The notes under the pieces: model-generated | Told to the model about the DNA's origin: nothing | What the model saw: the letters and a program-made list of their open reading frames with translations, nothing else | The model's database searches: none | Translations under genes and position numbers: made by a program | Shown: in pieces, positions 17,378 through 27,300 of the stretch | How positions within the stretch are numbered: the stretch's first letter is position 1 | Layout of the letters: each line of letters starts with the position of its first letter | Source of the DNA: Acidobacteriota bacterium | GTDB taxonomy: Bacteria > Acidobacteriota > Terriglobia > Terriglobales > Acidobacteriaceae | DNA length: 44,780 nucleotides | Assembly (NCBI GenBank): GCA_021816455.1 | Contig: JAKAXU010000025.1 | Coordinates: forward strand, 1 to 44,780 | Direction: 5' to 3'

Positions 17378-18736
17378 ATGCCAGAGACCAAGCCCAATCC
17401 GCCAACCGCCGAGCATCCGCCGCTGGTGCCGTCGCGTTACCGCCTGCTCTTCGCGCTCACCACCACGCTCTTCTTCCTCTGGGCTATTCCCAACAACCTG
17501 AACGATGTTCTTATCCGTCAGTTCATGAAGTCTTTCGTCCTCACGCGTCTCGATGCAGGACTGGTGCAATCGGCCTTCTATCTTGGCTATTTCCTGCTGG
17601 CCATTCCCGCCGGACTGCTCATGCGCCGCCTCGGCTACAAATCCGGCTTCCTCACCGGTCTCGCGCTTTTTTCCCTCGGAACGTTTCTCTTCTGGCCAGC
17701 CGCCCTCGTCGATCGCTTCTCCGTCTTCCTCGCCGCACTGTTCATCATCGCCGCCGGACTTTCGTTTCTGGAAACCGCTGCCAATCCATTCATCGTGCAG
17801 CTTGGACCGGCGGAGACCGCCGCACGCCGACTGAACCTCGCACAGGCATTCAATCCGCTTGGATCGATCACTGGCGTCCTGGTTGGCACGGTCTTCATCT
17901 TCTCCGGCGTCGAGTTGTCTCCGGCGCAGACAGCTCTGCTGCGCGCTCGCCATGCTTACTCGGCGTATCTGCATACGGAGACGCTGCGCGTCGTACGTCC
18001 CTACGTGGCTCTCAGTCTGCTCACGCTGGCCATGCTTGCCATCTTCGCGCTCACGCATTTTCCCGCCGTTGCCCTGGAGTCTCGCAGGGATATTCCGCGC
18101 TTCGGCGAAGCCTCGGATTCGCGTGGGAAGTTGCTGCGGACGCCTCATTTTCTGGTCGCGGTCTTGGCTCAGTTTGCCTATGTCGGCGCTCAGGTCGGCA
18201 CCTGGAGCTACTTCATCCCTTATCTCCAGATCTATGCTCACCAGCCGGAAAAAGTCGCCGGTTATCTGCTCACTCTCTCGCTTGCTGCTTTCGGCCTCGG
18301 CCGCTTCGTCTCCGCCGCGCTCATGCGCTTCATCCGCCCGATGCACCTGATGACCACCTACGCCGCCGTCAACTGCTTACTGGCCGCGCTCGGCGTCTTC
18401 GTCCCTGGCTGGACCGGCGCCATCGCGCTGCTGGTCACCAGCTTCTTTATGTCGGTGATGTATCCCACGATCTTTGCCCAGGGCATTCGCGGACTGGGCG
18501 CGCACACCAAGCTCGCAGGCTCGGTGCTGGTGATGTCGATCGCCGGCGGAGCCGTACTAACCCCTCTTATGGGGCTGATCTCCGTCCGCTTCGCCAGCCT
18601 CGCACTCGCCTATCTGGTTCCTTGCGCGGCCTATCTGCTGCTTTTCGTCTACTCCCTGCTCGACCAGCGACTCACTGTAGCTGAGTTCGACATGGGTTCA
18701 ACTTCCGACGCATTTTCCGCTATTTCCACTCACTGA
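17378..18736 (+). CDS. fucP: FucP-type sugar:H+ symporter (MFS)
   Basis: Encodes 452 residues with about 12 membrane segments. It follows E. coli FucP closely. F-F-L-W-A-I-P-N-N-L-N-D carries the Asp equivalent to FucP Asp46. G-L-V-Q-S-A-F-Y-L-G-Y-F is followed by L-E-T-A-A-N-P-F with the Glu equivalent to Glu135. L-N-L-A-Q-A-F-N and L-A-Q-F-A-Y-V-G-A-Q match the later signatures. FucP takes up L-fucose and also L-galactose or D-arabinose, so fucose is the likely but not the only candidate. It lies 28 bases after the dehydrogenase gene and 12 bases before the mutarotase gene, clearly one operon. No strong ribosome site is visible before ATG 17378. Confidence 0.88.
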   Translation: MPETKPNPPTAEHPPLVPSRYRLLFALTTTLFFLWAIPNNLNDVLIRQFMKSFVLTRLDAGLVQSAFYLGYFLLAIPAGLLMRRLGYKSGFLTGLALFSLGTFLFWPAALVDRFSVFLAALFIIAAGLSFLETAANPFIVQLGPAETAARRLNLAQAFNPLGSITGVLVGTVFIFSGVELSPAQTALLRARHAYSAYLHTETLRVVRPYVALSLLTLAMLAIFALTHFPAVALESRRDIPRFGEASDSRGKLLRTPHFLVAVLAQFAYVGAQVGTWSYFIPYLQIYAHQPEKVAGYLLTLSLAAFGLGRFVSAALMRFIRPMHLMTTYAAVNCLLAALGVFVPGWTGAIALLVTSFFMSVMYPTIFAQGIRGLGAHTKLAGSVLVMSIAGGAVLTPLMGLISVRFASLALAYLVPCAAYLLLFVYSLLDQRLTVAEFDMGSTSDAFSAISTH

Positions 18737-18748
18737 GGTCCACCTTTC

Positions 18749-19138
18749 ATGCTTGTGCAAGGCATTCTCAATCCACAGATCAACTCTCTGCTCAGCCGCG
18801 TCCGCCACACCAACACACTTGTCCTCGCCGACCGCGGCTTTCCCTTCTGGCCTGGCATTGAGATCATCGACATCTCGCTGACTGACGATATTCCGCGTGT
18901 GCTGGACGTTCTGGCGGCCATCCGCGCCAACTTCTCCATGGGCGCCGCTTTCATGGCCGAAGAGTTCCGTTCCGCCAATCCCCGGCCTGTGGGCGAGACA
19001 TTTGCCCAGGCGCTCACCGGCATCCCCACCACCTTTGAACCGCACTGCCAGTTCAAGCTGCGCGTACCTTCGGCCGTCGGACTGATCCGCACGGCAGACA
19101 CCACGCCCTACTCGAATCTGATTCTCGAGTCTGCCTGA
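18749..19138 (+). CDS. RbsD/FucU family sugar mutarotase
   Basis: Encodes 129 residues, the family's normal length. These decameric enzymes interconvert anomers or pyranose and furanose forms of ribose (RbsD) or fucose (FucU). The active-site His lies in R-V-R-H-T-N-T-L-V-L-A-D, and the C-terminal T-P-Y-S-N-L-I-L is the conserved end. By eye these motifs look nearer to RbsD than to E. coli FucU. The FucP-like carrier and L-fucose-dehydrogenase-like SDR on either side nevertheless argue for fucose or a related sugar. It starts 12 bases after the symporter gene. I leave the symbol open because the sequence does not settle fucU versus rbsD. Confidence 0.85.
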   Translation: MLVQGILNPQINSLLSRVRHTNTLVLADRGFPFWPGIEIIDISLTDDIPRVLDVLAAIRANFSMGAAFMAEEFRSANPRPVGETFAQALTGIPTTFEPHCQFKLRVPSAVGLIRTADTTPYSNLILESA

Positions 19139-19249
19139 TTCCTGAGTCGGTTTATCGAAGTTCACGGTCACCTAACGCATCAATCTCACGTAGCGGCCGG
19201 AATCGGCCACCCGCACCAAGCCAATTGCACCAGCCAATGGAGTCATCGC

Positions 19250-20029
19250 ATGGACCTCGAGCTTCGCGACAAAGCCATTCTCATCAGCGGCGGAGCGGCC
19301 GGCATTGGAGCCGCTATCTCCACGGCCTGTGCCCGCGAAGGCGCTATTCCCGTCATCCTCGACCGCAACGAAGATGTTGCCCGCAGATTTGCCGAGCATC
19401 TCAGCTCCGAAGGTCATCGCTGCGAACTGATTCTGCTCGACCTGAAAACCCCTGAAGACTGTCGTCAGGCCGTCGAAGACGCGCTTCGCTTCTGCGGCAA
19501 GATCGACGGATTGGTCAACAACGCTGGTGTCAACGACTCGGTTGGCCTGGAGCACGGAGACCCCGAGCGCTTCGAGCACTCCCTCCACTCCAACCTCATG
19601 CACTATTACGCCTTGGCGCACTTTGCCCTGCCTGCGCTCAAACTCACCACTGGCTCCATCGTCAACATCGCCTCCAAAGTCGCCCTCACCGGGCAAGGCA
19701 ACACCTCCGGCTATGCCGCCGCCAAGGGCGCGCAGCTTGCTCTCACCCGCGAGTGGGCCGTCGAGTTGCTGCCCACCGGCATCCGCGTCAACGCGGTCAT
19801 CCCTGCCGAAGTCATGACCCCGCTCTATCGCCAGTGGATCGCAACTTTTCCGGAACCCGAGGAGAAGCTGAAGTCCATTGAGCGTCGCATTCCCTTCGGC
19901 CATCGCCTCACCACTCCTGAGGAGATCGCGGACGCCGTCGTTTTTCTGCTTTCGCCGCGCTCAGGCCACACCACCGGCCAGCAGATCCACGTCGATGGCG
20001 GCTACGTTCACCTCGACCGCGCACTGTAA
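19250..20029 (+). CDS. short-chain dehydrogenase, L-fucose dehydrogenase-like
   Basis: Encodes 259 residues of the classical SDR family. Features: cofactor loop S-G-G-A-A-G-I-G, N-N-A-G-V-N-D, catalytic Ser in N-I-A-S-K-V-A and Y-x3-K in G-Y-A-A-A-K-G. The segments T-G-Q-G-N-T-S-G-Y, V-N-A-V-I-P-A-E-V-M-T-P-L-Y and S-G-H-T-T-G-Q-Q-I-H-V-D-G-G-Y match my recollection of the Burkholderia L-fucose dehydrogenase closely. The likely reaction is oxidation of L-fucose to L-fucono-lactone with NAD(P)+. It ends the operon; a lactonase, fuconate dehydratase and aldolase are not found nearby. The stop codon begins a long hairpin. GGAG sits upstream of ATG 19250. Confidence 0.85.
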   Translation: MDLELRDKAILISGGAAGIGAAISTACAREGAIPVILDRNEDVARRFAEHLSSEGHRCELILLDLKTPEDCRQAVEDALRFCGKIDGLVNNAGVNDSVGLEHGDPERFEHSLHSNLMHYYALAHFALPALKLTTGSIVNIASKVALTGQGNTSGYAAAKGAQLALTREWAVELLPTGIRVNAVIPAEVMTPLYRQWIATFPEPEEKLKSIERRIPFGHRLTTPEEIADAVVFLLSPRSGHTTGQQIHVDGGYVHLDRAL

Positions 20030-20084
20030 GGGCCTGTTCCCACTCCGCTTGAACACTGCTGTTCGCGAAGTGGAAACAGGCCCT
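20029..20084. repeat. long inverted repeat between convergent genes
   Basis: The outer arms (20029-20044 and 20069-20084) pair over 16 positions with one mismatch: AGGGCCTGTT opposite AACAGGCCCT, then CCCACT opposite AAGTGG in the inner part. An inner GAAC/GTTC stem (20051-20054 with 20061-20064) extends the structure. Its first base belongs to the stop codon of the SDR gene. No T-run follows on either strand, so it may be a weak bidirectional terminator, an RNA-stabilising hairpin, or a copy of a dispersed repeat. Confidence 0.85.
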
Positions 20085-20118
20085 GAGCACATCCCGTCTG
20101 GGTTGTATCTCCCGCAGA

Positions 20119-23100
20119 TTATGGGATGAAGTAGACCCCCGTTACTGCCTGATTTCCGTTGGAATCCTGTACTGTGATCTGCCAGTTATAAGTCGTTCCG
20201 GAGGTCAGGGACGGCACGATGGGCGAGTTGTTGGAACTGGTTGGATCGGTGCCCCAGGTGATCGACGTGATGGAGCTGCTGAAGCTGCTGGAGTTGCTGT
20301 TGTTGCCAGGGATCTGCCAGATTGTGTTGCCGTTATTATTGCTCAGATAGAACTGATAGGTGTAGCTGCTCGCGCTGGACGGGTCAGTCCAACTGAAGGT
20401 TGGCGTCGTGTCTCCGGGCACGCTGCCGGAAGGCGTCAGTCCCGTGGCGAAGGCCGAGTTCACGCCGGTCACCGAAGCAGTGACTGTCTCCGAGGTGCCA
20501 TCGTTGTAAGTCACCAGGAAGCTGTACGTACTGCCCACGCTGGGTTGTGTACTGCCCAGCGACGCCGAGTAGTTGTACTGGACGTGACCGCAGTCGTTGC
20601 ATCGCCCAAGATCGATCGGTTGGATCACATTCGGTCCAGCCGTCATGGTGACCGCGACGGGAAGTTTGTCGGATTCCCGCACGTCGAAGTTCACGTTGTA
20701 GCTTTGGGACGAGCCTCCCCCTCCCGAAAAAGTGAGCTGCTGGTTCTGCGTTGTCACCGTCGCCGTGCTGTTGGTCGAAGGCAGCGTGAGGTTTTCGCCC
20801 GTCATGCTGCTGGTGATGGCAACGCTGCTGCTGGAGCCATTTCCTTCGCCGGTGTTCGAAACATCGCCCACATCCACAGCGCCGTCTTTATTCTGGTCGA
20901 GAATTCCGAAGAAGAAGTAGTTGCTCCCGCTCGGTACCGAGACCGTATAGGCGTTCGCGGAGGAGTTCGACGGGCTGGCAATCGCTGTCGCGTACACGGT
21001 GCCCAGGTTCTGGTCAAAGAATCCAACGTATAGTGGCCCGGTTGGAGTGATCCCCGATGGCAGTGCTACCGTGCCGCTGACCGTGAAGTATCCGGAGCCG
21101 GAGGGTGCGCCAACGGTAACTGCTGTTGGAGTATTTCCACCCCAGACGGTCCACGGACCCGAGCCGGCGGCGACATTGCCACGGGCGCGGAAGTAGTACG
21201 CCGTCCCGTTGGTGAAGCCGTTGTTGATGCCCGCGGTGCTGTTCGTCAGCATCCATACATCTGTCTTGTTTCCCACCGCCTTGATGGTGATCTGCGACGG
21301 ACTGCTGAAGGAGGAACTCGTGCTCCACTCGACCGTGTAGGAGGTCACCTGCTCCACGCCTGAGCTGTTTTCGATCGGCTTGAAGCTGATGAACACGCCC
21401 TGATCCACTGGCGAAATCACCTGTAGGCCGGGGGATGCTGTCGGCGTGGCGACCGTCGGGTCGGTCAGTGTCAGGCTCACTCCGGTCACGTTGGCGTTCG
21501 TTACGCTTCCGTTCGTCGTGCTGGAAGCCGGGTCGGCGACATTCACGCCACCCTGGCCCTGCACATCCATGTTCGCCGAGATGCTGAAGCTGCCCGGTGG
21601 CACGCCGCGAATGGTGAATGCACCGCCCGACGTCAAAGCGGATTCCGTGAGACTCGTTCCCTCCGTTGAGCCGCTGCAATTCGAGTTTTCGAGCGTCACG
21701 TAGACCTGGCCGGTATTCGCGCCGCTGTAGCTGATCGTGCCGGAGACGGTGTAACCCAGCGAAACCTGGAAGTTTTCGCCGGTGACCGTCGCATTATTCA
21801 CCGTTACGCTTTGCGTCGCCGGGAAGAAAACGGAACTCGGTCCGGTGATCGACGGCGTAATAATGTAGGTTCCATTGGGCACACTCGCAAACGAAAAGTT
21901 TCCGTTCGTGTCCGTAGTCACCGTCTGCACGGGCGAGGTGTTGATGCTTACCGTGATCGTCGGCACCGCAGCTCCCCCGCAGTTTGCGTTGAGCGTGATC
22001 TGTCCGCTCACCTGCGAGCCAGACGAGTTTACGCTGATCGAGTAGGACGATGGTCCCGCCGTTGCGCCGGTATTGTCCTTCACCGTTACGTTGGTCAGGG
22101 GCACGCTTGTCGTTGTGCTCGGAGTTCCGCTCACGGCCAGCGTATTTCCTCCTGTATTGCTGGCGCTCAGGCCATTCGACAAAGTCAGGCCGGCTCCGGT
22201 GACGGTCGTTCCGTTAATAGCCCAGGTGTACGGTCCGGCTCCGCCGGTCACAGTGACTGAGCCGCTGTAAGACTGGCCCACGGTTGCAGCGGGCAGGCTG
22301 GCCGGTGTAGTCGAAGGCAGCGTCAGTGGAGTTGGATTGCTCACTACGATGCTGTAGGTGTTCGGCCCGAGCGACTGGTTTGTCACCGTATCCTTGACCG
22401 CAGCCGTGAAGCTCACGGTCGTGGCCGTTGTAGGTGTTCCGCTCAGTGTCACCGTACCCCCGCTGACGGAGGAACTGATGCCGTCAGAGGGCAGTCCGGT
22501 GATGGTCCAGGCATAGCTTCCGCTGCCGCCCGTGGCCATGATCGAGCCGTTGTAGACGCCGCCAACTGTGCCCGGTCCGGGTACAGTTGTGCTCGGAGTA
22601 GACAGCGTGAACGCGGCATAGACCTGGATCGAGAAATTCGCCGTCGCTGTGTTATTCGCCGAGTCCGTTACCTTGGCGCTGAAGCTGGAGGCTCCCGAAG
22701 TAGTTGGTGTGCCAGAGATCAGTCCGGCTGCAGATAACGAAAGGCCAGCAGGCGGCGCGCCGCTGGTGATCGACCATGCGTAGCCTGTGCCCGAGCCGCC
22801 CGTCGCCGCCAGTTGTTGCGAGTAGCTCGTGCCCACGAATCCCGACGGCAGCGTCGTTGCCGTCGTCACGCTCAGTGCCGGTTTGATGGTGAGCATGTAA
22901 ATCATATTCGCTGTGTTCGAGGCTGAATCCGTCACCGTCACGCTGAAGCTGGGCGTACCGGAAGTCGTTGGCGTTCCGGAGAGCGTGCCGCCGGTCGACA
23001 GCGTCAATCCTGCTGGAAGCGTCGAGCCGATCGAAACCGTCCAGGCGTAGCCTGTGCCCGAGCCGCCCGTTGCCGCCAGCGTCTGGGTGTAGCTCACTCC

Positions 23101-24069
23101 CACGTAAGCCGTCGGCAGCGTTGCCGTCGTCACCGTCAGCGTCGGATAGACAACCTTCAGTGAAAAACTCTGGGTCTGGCTGTCTCCGTAAGCGTCGGCT
23201 GCCTTCACGCTGAAGGGGAAGGTTCCGGTAACCGTCGCTGATCCGGAGAGTGTGCCCGATGCAGAGAGTGTCAGTCCTGCCGGAAGCGTTCCGCTTGCCA
23301 AGCTGTAGCTCAGCGTGCCCGCGCCGCCGGTCGCCGCGATGGTTGCGCTGTATGCCGTCTTGTAGGTCGCCGTCGCCAGTGTCGTGGTGGTGAAAGCAAG
23401 CGCCGGAGCCGGGCTGATCGACAGGCTCAGCGCCTGCGATGCCGTCAGCGCGGTCGCATTGCCGGAGTCCGTCGCGGTGAAGGTCAGGTTATACGTGCCG
23501 ACATCTCCGGCCATGGGAGTGCCGGAAAGAACGCCCGCGGACGAAAGACTGATGCTTGCTGGCAGGGTTCCGCTGCTCAGTGTCCAGGTGTAAGGCGTGA
23601 TTCCTCCGCTGGCCGTAAGCGCAGTGCTGTAACCGACCCCCACCGATGCCGCTCCCAAAGAGGTACTGGTGACCGACAGCGCAGCAGGAATCGTAATTGT
23701 CGTCGTCGTGGTCTTGGTCGAGTCCGCCACGGAAGTCGCGGTAATTGTCGCGGTCTGGGCTGCGTTCGTTGTCGCCGGAGCCGTATAGGTCGTGCTTGTG
23801 GTGGTCTGGCCGGACAAGGTTCCCGGACCGCTCAGTGACCACTGCACTCCTGCGGAGTTCTTGTCATTGGCCACCGTGGCCGTCAGAGTGACCGCGTCCC
23901 CGCCATCCACCGTGGTTGCCGTCGCATTCACAGTGATGGCCAGCGGCGCCGAACTGCCCCCGCAACCAGATATGCCCATCAGAACGGCGGTCAATGCCGC
24001 AGATATTCCCAGGCCTGCCAGAACCAAGACAAAACTCCACACCATCCGCCGAATCGTTGCCCTGCGCAT
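20119..24069 (-). CDS. large surface lipoprotein with putative Ig repeats
   Basis: Encodes 1316 residues. A signal peptide with lipobox (G-I-S-G-C, Cys 36) points to a lipid-anchored envelope protein. Next come a Thr-rich bacterial Ig-like domain (about 43-125) and six putative-Ig (He_PIG type) repeats of about 90 residues (128-682), each with a T-L-P-A-G-L-x-L-S / L-S-G-T-P pattern. Two carboxypeptidase-regulatory-like beta domains follow (about 685-870), then a fibronectin III-like domain (about 878-990). At 1058-1069 is an EF-hand or dockerin-like loop, D-x-N-x-D-G-x-x-D-x-x-D. An AGGGGGAG ribosome site precedes the ATG. Such proteins are thought to mediate adhesion or polymer binding; no ligand can be named. 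It is divergent from the kinase gene. Confidence 0.85.
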   Translation of the reverse strand: MRRATIRRMVWSFVLVLAGLGISAALTAVLMGISGCGGSSAPLAITVNATATTVDGGDAVTLTATVANDKNSAGVQWSLSGPGTLSGQTTTSTTYTAPATTNAAQTATITATSVADSTKTTTTTITIPAALSVTSTSLGAASVGVGYSTALTASGGITPYTWTLSSGTLPASISLSSAGVLSGTPMAGDVGTYNLTFTATDSGNATALTASQALSLSISPAPALAFTTTTLATATYKTAYSATIAATGGAGTLSYSLASGTLPAGLTLSASGTLSGSATVTGTFPFSVKAADAYGDSQTQSFSLKVVYPTLTVTTATLPTAYVGVSYTQTLAATGGSGTGYAWTVSIGSTLPAGLTLSTGGTLSGTPTTSGTPSFSVTVTDSASNTANMIYMLTIKPALSVTTATTLPSGFVGTSYSQQLAATGGSGTGYAWSITSGAPPAGLSLSAAGLISGTPTTSGASSFSAKVTDSANNTATANFSIQVYAAFTLSTPSTTVPGPGTVGGVYNGSIMATGGSGSYAWTITGLPSDGISSSVSGGTVTLSGTPTTATTVSFTAAVKDTVTNQSLGPNTYSIVVSNPTPLTLPSTTPASLPAATVGQSYSGSVTVTGGAGPYTWAINGTTVTGAGLTLSNGLSASNTGGNTLAVSGTPSTTTSVPLTNVTVKDNTGATAGPSSYSISVNSSGSQVSGQITLNANCGGAAVPTITVSINTSPVQTVTTDTNGNFSFASVPNGTYIITPSITGPSSVFFPATQSVTVNNATVTGENFQVSLGYTVSGTISYSGANTGQVYVTLENSNCSGSTEGTSLTESALTSGGAFTIRGVPPGSFSISANMDVQGQGGVNVADPASSTTNGSVTNANVTGVSLTLTDPTVATPTASPGLQVISPVDQGVFISFKPIENSSGVEQVTSYTVEWSTSSSFSSPSQITIKAVGNKTDVWMLTNSTAGINNGFTNGTAYYFRARGNVAAGSGPWTVWGGNTPTAVTVGAPSGSGYFTVSGTVALPSGITPTGPLYVGFFDQNLGTVYATAIASPSNSSANAYTVSVPSGSNYFFFGILDQNKDGAVDVGDVSNTGEGNGSSSSVAITSSMTGENLTLPSTNSTATVTTQNQQLTFSGGGGSSQSYNVNFDVRESDKLPVAVTMTAGPNVIQPIDLGRCNDCGHVQYNYSASLGSTQPSVGSTYSFLVTYNDGTSETVTASVTGVNSAFATGLTPSGSVPGDTTPTFSWTDPSSASSYTYQFYLSNNNGNTIWQIPGNNSNSSSFSSSITSITWGTDPTSSNNSPIVPSLTSGTTYNWQITVQDSNGNQAVTGVYFIP
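22024..23688 (-). repeat. six tandem ~90-residue putative-Ig repeats within the lipoprotein gene
   Basis: The coding sequence of residues 128-682 consists of six related units. Repeats 3 and 4 are nearly identical in places also at DNA level: a block of about 35 bases containing GCGTAGCCTGTGCCCGAGCC recurs near 22787 and 23047. Such blocks favour recombinational gain or loss of repeats. Confidence 0.8.
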
Positions 24070-24233
24070 CGTGACTCCCCCTATCCACCAGTTCTTGGAT
24101 CGCCGGGCTTCCTGCGCCTAGTCTTTGGCGTGTCGCAGCACACTGCGCTGCGTGGTAAGCTCCTGCAATCCTTCCTGCTGTGTAACGCGGAATCCCTCGC
24201 AAAAACCCGCCAATCCCGCGCTGCGACACCCGC

Positions 24234-24263
24234 TTGACAAAGCCTGGCGCGATGCAGTGTAGT
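24234..24263 (+). promoter_or_regulatory. candidate promoter for the kinase gene
   Basis: A perfect TTGACA (24234-24239) and TGTAGT (24258-24263) are separated by 18 bases. Transcription would begin near 24270. The TTG of this -35 box is also an in-frame potential start codon, but as a promoter element it would not be in the message. This supports ATG 24309 as the true start. Confidence 0.42.
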
Positions 24264-24308
24264 GATCCACAAATCTCTTCTGAAACGAAATCAGACTGGT
24301 GCCGCGCG

Positions 24309-27300
24309 ATGGAGTCAAGCTCACCGGAATGGGGCCAAGTCAAGGCGCTTTTTCACTCCGTGCTCGATATGGAGCCTTCCGCGCGGCCGGAATTCCTCGA
24401 TCGGCAGTGCGTGCCGCCGGAGCTGCGCGCCAACCTCGAAGACCTGCTTCGTGCCCACGAAGAAGCAGGCTCTTTTCTCAGTGCCGCTGACCTCTTCGCC
24501 GCCGATCTGGACACTGCGTCAGCGGCCAGCCGCATCCAGCCGGGAACACTGCTGGCCGAACGCTTCAAGGTCATCCGCTTCTGCGCTCGTGGCGGCATGG
24601 GAGAGGTTTACGAGGCCGAGGACCTGGAACTGCGCATGCGTGTGGCCATCAAGGCCATTCGTCCGGAGATCGCCAATTATTCCGGCATGCTCATGCGATT
24701 TAAGCGTGAAGTGCATCTTGCCAAACAGGTTACCCATCCCAATGCTTGCCGCATCTTCGACATCTTTCGCCATCACGACCCCGCCGTCGGCGATGTTGTT
24801 TTTCTCAGCATGGAGCTTTTATCCGGACAGACGCTGGCCGAGCGCATTCGACTGCAAGGCAGATTGCCGGAGGAGGAAGCTATCATCCTGCTCGCTCAAG
24901 TCGCCTCGGCTCTCGACGCTGCCCACGCCGCCGGAATTCTCCACCGCGATCTGAAGCCCGGCAACATTCTGCTGGAGACTGGAAGAGACGGGAAGATGCG
25001 AGCCGTCATCACCGACTTCGGAATGGCCTGGAGCGGCGACTCCTCGTCGGGCAATGCCTTCTCCGTCAGCCGCCAGCTTGCCTTCGGCACTCCGGAGTTC
25101 ATGTCGCCGGAGCAGATCGAAGGCAGGGAGCTTACACCGGCCTCCGACATCTATTGCCTTGGCCTCGTTGCCTATATGGCCATCACTGGCCTCCGCGCCT
25201 TCGACGCCGACTCGCAGCTTTTTTCCGCTCTTCGCAGGCTGATCGAGCCGCCTCCATTGCCCACGCGGGTGCTTTCCGGTCTCGATCCCGGATGGGACCG
25301 GCTCATCTCCCGCTGCCTGGAACGGGATCCGGCGCGGCGTCTCAACTCGGCGACCGGATTCGCCGCGCTTCTTGCCGAGATGGAAAGCAGAAAACGCACC
25401 GGCCCGCCTGCGCTTCCTCTGGCTTCGTCCCGGCGTGGTTTTTTTCATGTCCGGCGCCGCCTCTGGCTTGCGTTCGCCGCCGTTGTTGTCGCGGCGCTAG
25501 TCCTGATTTTCTTTCGGAGAGATCGCCACGCGCCCCCGGCCAATCTGAATCTCGTCCTCGCCGACTTTGTGAACACCACCGGCGAAGCCGCCTTCGACAA
25601 CGCGCTCAACGTCGCGCTGACCGCCAAACTTCAGCAGACGCCTTTCTTAACCGTGATGCCGGAGCAGAAAATTCGCCTCGCGCTGCGCTACATGCGACTC
25701 TCCGAACAGGCGAGGCTCACCCGCCATGTCGCTCTCGAGGTCTGTCAGCGCGAGGTCGGGCAGGTCGTCCTTCAGGGCTTCATCGCCAACACTTCCACCG
25801 GCTACAACATCGGCCTGCGCGCATTCGAGTGCGCCTCCGGCAGGCTGCTTGCCGTCCAGCAGGCTCCGGTCGACTTTCGCGATCCGGTACTCGATGCTCT
25901 CGATCATGTCGCCCAGGCCATGCGCGTGAGTCTCGGCGAATCCTCCGAATCCATTCGTCGCTACGATGTTCCGCTGGTTGAGGCCACCACGCCTTCCCTT
26001 GAGGCCATCACGGCCTTTGCCCAGGGCACTCAGGCTTGGAATGAAAAAGGCGAAGCCGCCGCACTGCCCTACTTCCTCCGCGCCACGCAAATTGATCCCA
26101 ACTTCGCCATGGCCTATGCGCGGCTGGGCACCGTTTACGGCAACATGGGCGCGCCGCGCCGCGCCGAGCAGGCCCTTCAGCAAGCCTTCGATCGCCGGGA
26201 CCGCGTCACCGAATGGGAGCGCTACTACATCGTCTCCCACTACTACGGCTTCGTCACCGGACAGGTCAATCAGGAGATGGCAACCTACCAGCAATGGGCC
26301 ACAGCCTATCCCCACGATATGGCCTGGACCGTCAACCTCAGCGTCGATTACGCCTTCACCGGCCAGTACGAAAAAGCCATCGAACTCCAGCGACGCGCCA
26401 TTCGCGAAACGCCCGGCCTGTCGCCCAGCTATGGCAATCTCGCGCAGCTTTTTCTCGCCATCGACCGCCCCGATGAAGCGCGCTCGGTCCTGGATCAAGC
26501 CAGCCAGCTCAACCTCCACGATGTCAATATCCAGCTCGACGAGTATGAGTTGGCCTTCTATCTTGAGGATCCGCAGGCCATGAGCCGACTTCTCGCCGCG
26601 GCGGACCAGTTTCCCGGCGTCGAAGATACGCTGCTTGCGCAGCAGGCGGCCACATTCGATCGCGCCGGCCGTCTTGCCCAAGGCCGTGAATGCGCTGCGA
26701 AAGCCGCTTCCATCGCCCGCCGCGTCGGCGACACCGAGACCAGCGCCAACTGGCTCGCCGGAGAAGCTGTGCGTCAGGCCGAGATGGGGGAATCTGCTTC
26801 TGCGCGTCGTCTCGCCACACTCGTCCTGTCCACGCCCGCTGCGGCGCAGGGCAGCGATGCGCAGTTGCTCACCGCCCTCGCATTTGCCTACTCCGGCGAT
26901 GCCGAACACGCCCAGACACTCATGCGACAACTCTCCGCCGCCCACCCGCTCGACACCCTCATTCAGTCCTACTGGATGCCCATCCTCCGTGCGCGCATCG
27001 CCTACGCTTCCGGTCACTATGCCGCCGCCATCGACGCACTTCAGGGAACCGACGCCTACGATCTCGGCATCTTCACCCCTGGCCAGTGCATGGACTCTGC
27101 TTACCTTCACGGTCAGGCGCTGCTTGGCGAACACCAGCCCATCGCCGCGGCCGCTTCGTTTCGCCGCATTCTCGCGCATCGAGGCCTGGTGCTCAACTGC
27201 CCGATCTCCGCGCTGGCCATCCTTGGCCTGGCTCGTTCCCTTGCCCAGGCGGGAGACGCGGCGTCGGCCAGAACTGCCTATCAGGATATCTTCGCCGTAT

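Noticed and set aside
22024..23688. Tandem repeats considered as a CRISPR-like or satellite array
   Set aside because: Repeat units are in frame, about 270 bases long and divergent; they encode protein domains rather than a direct-repeat/spacer array.
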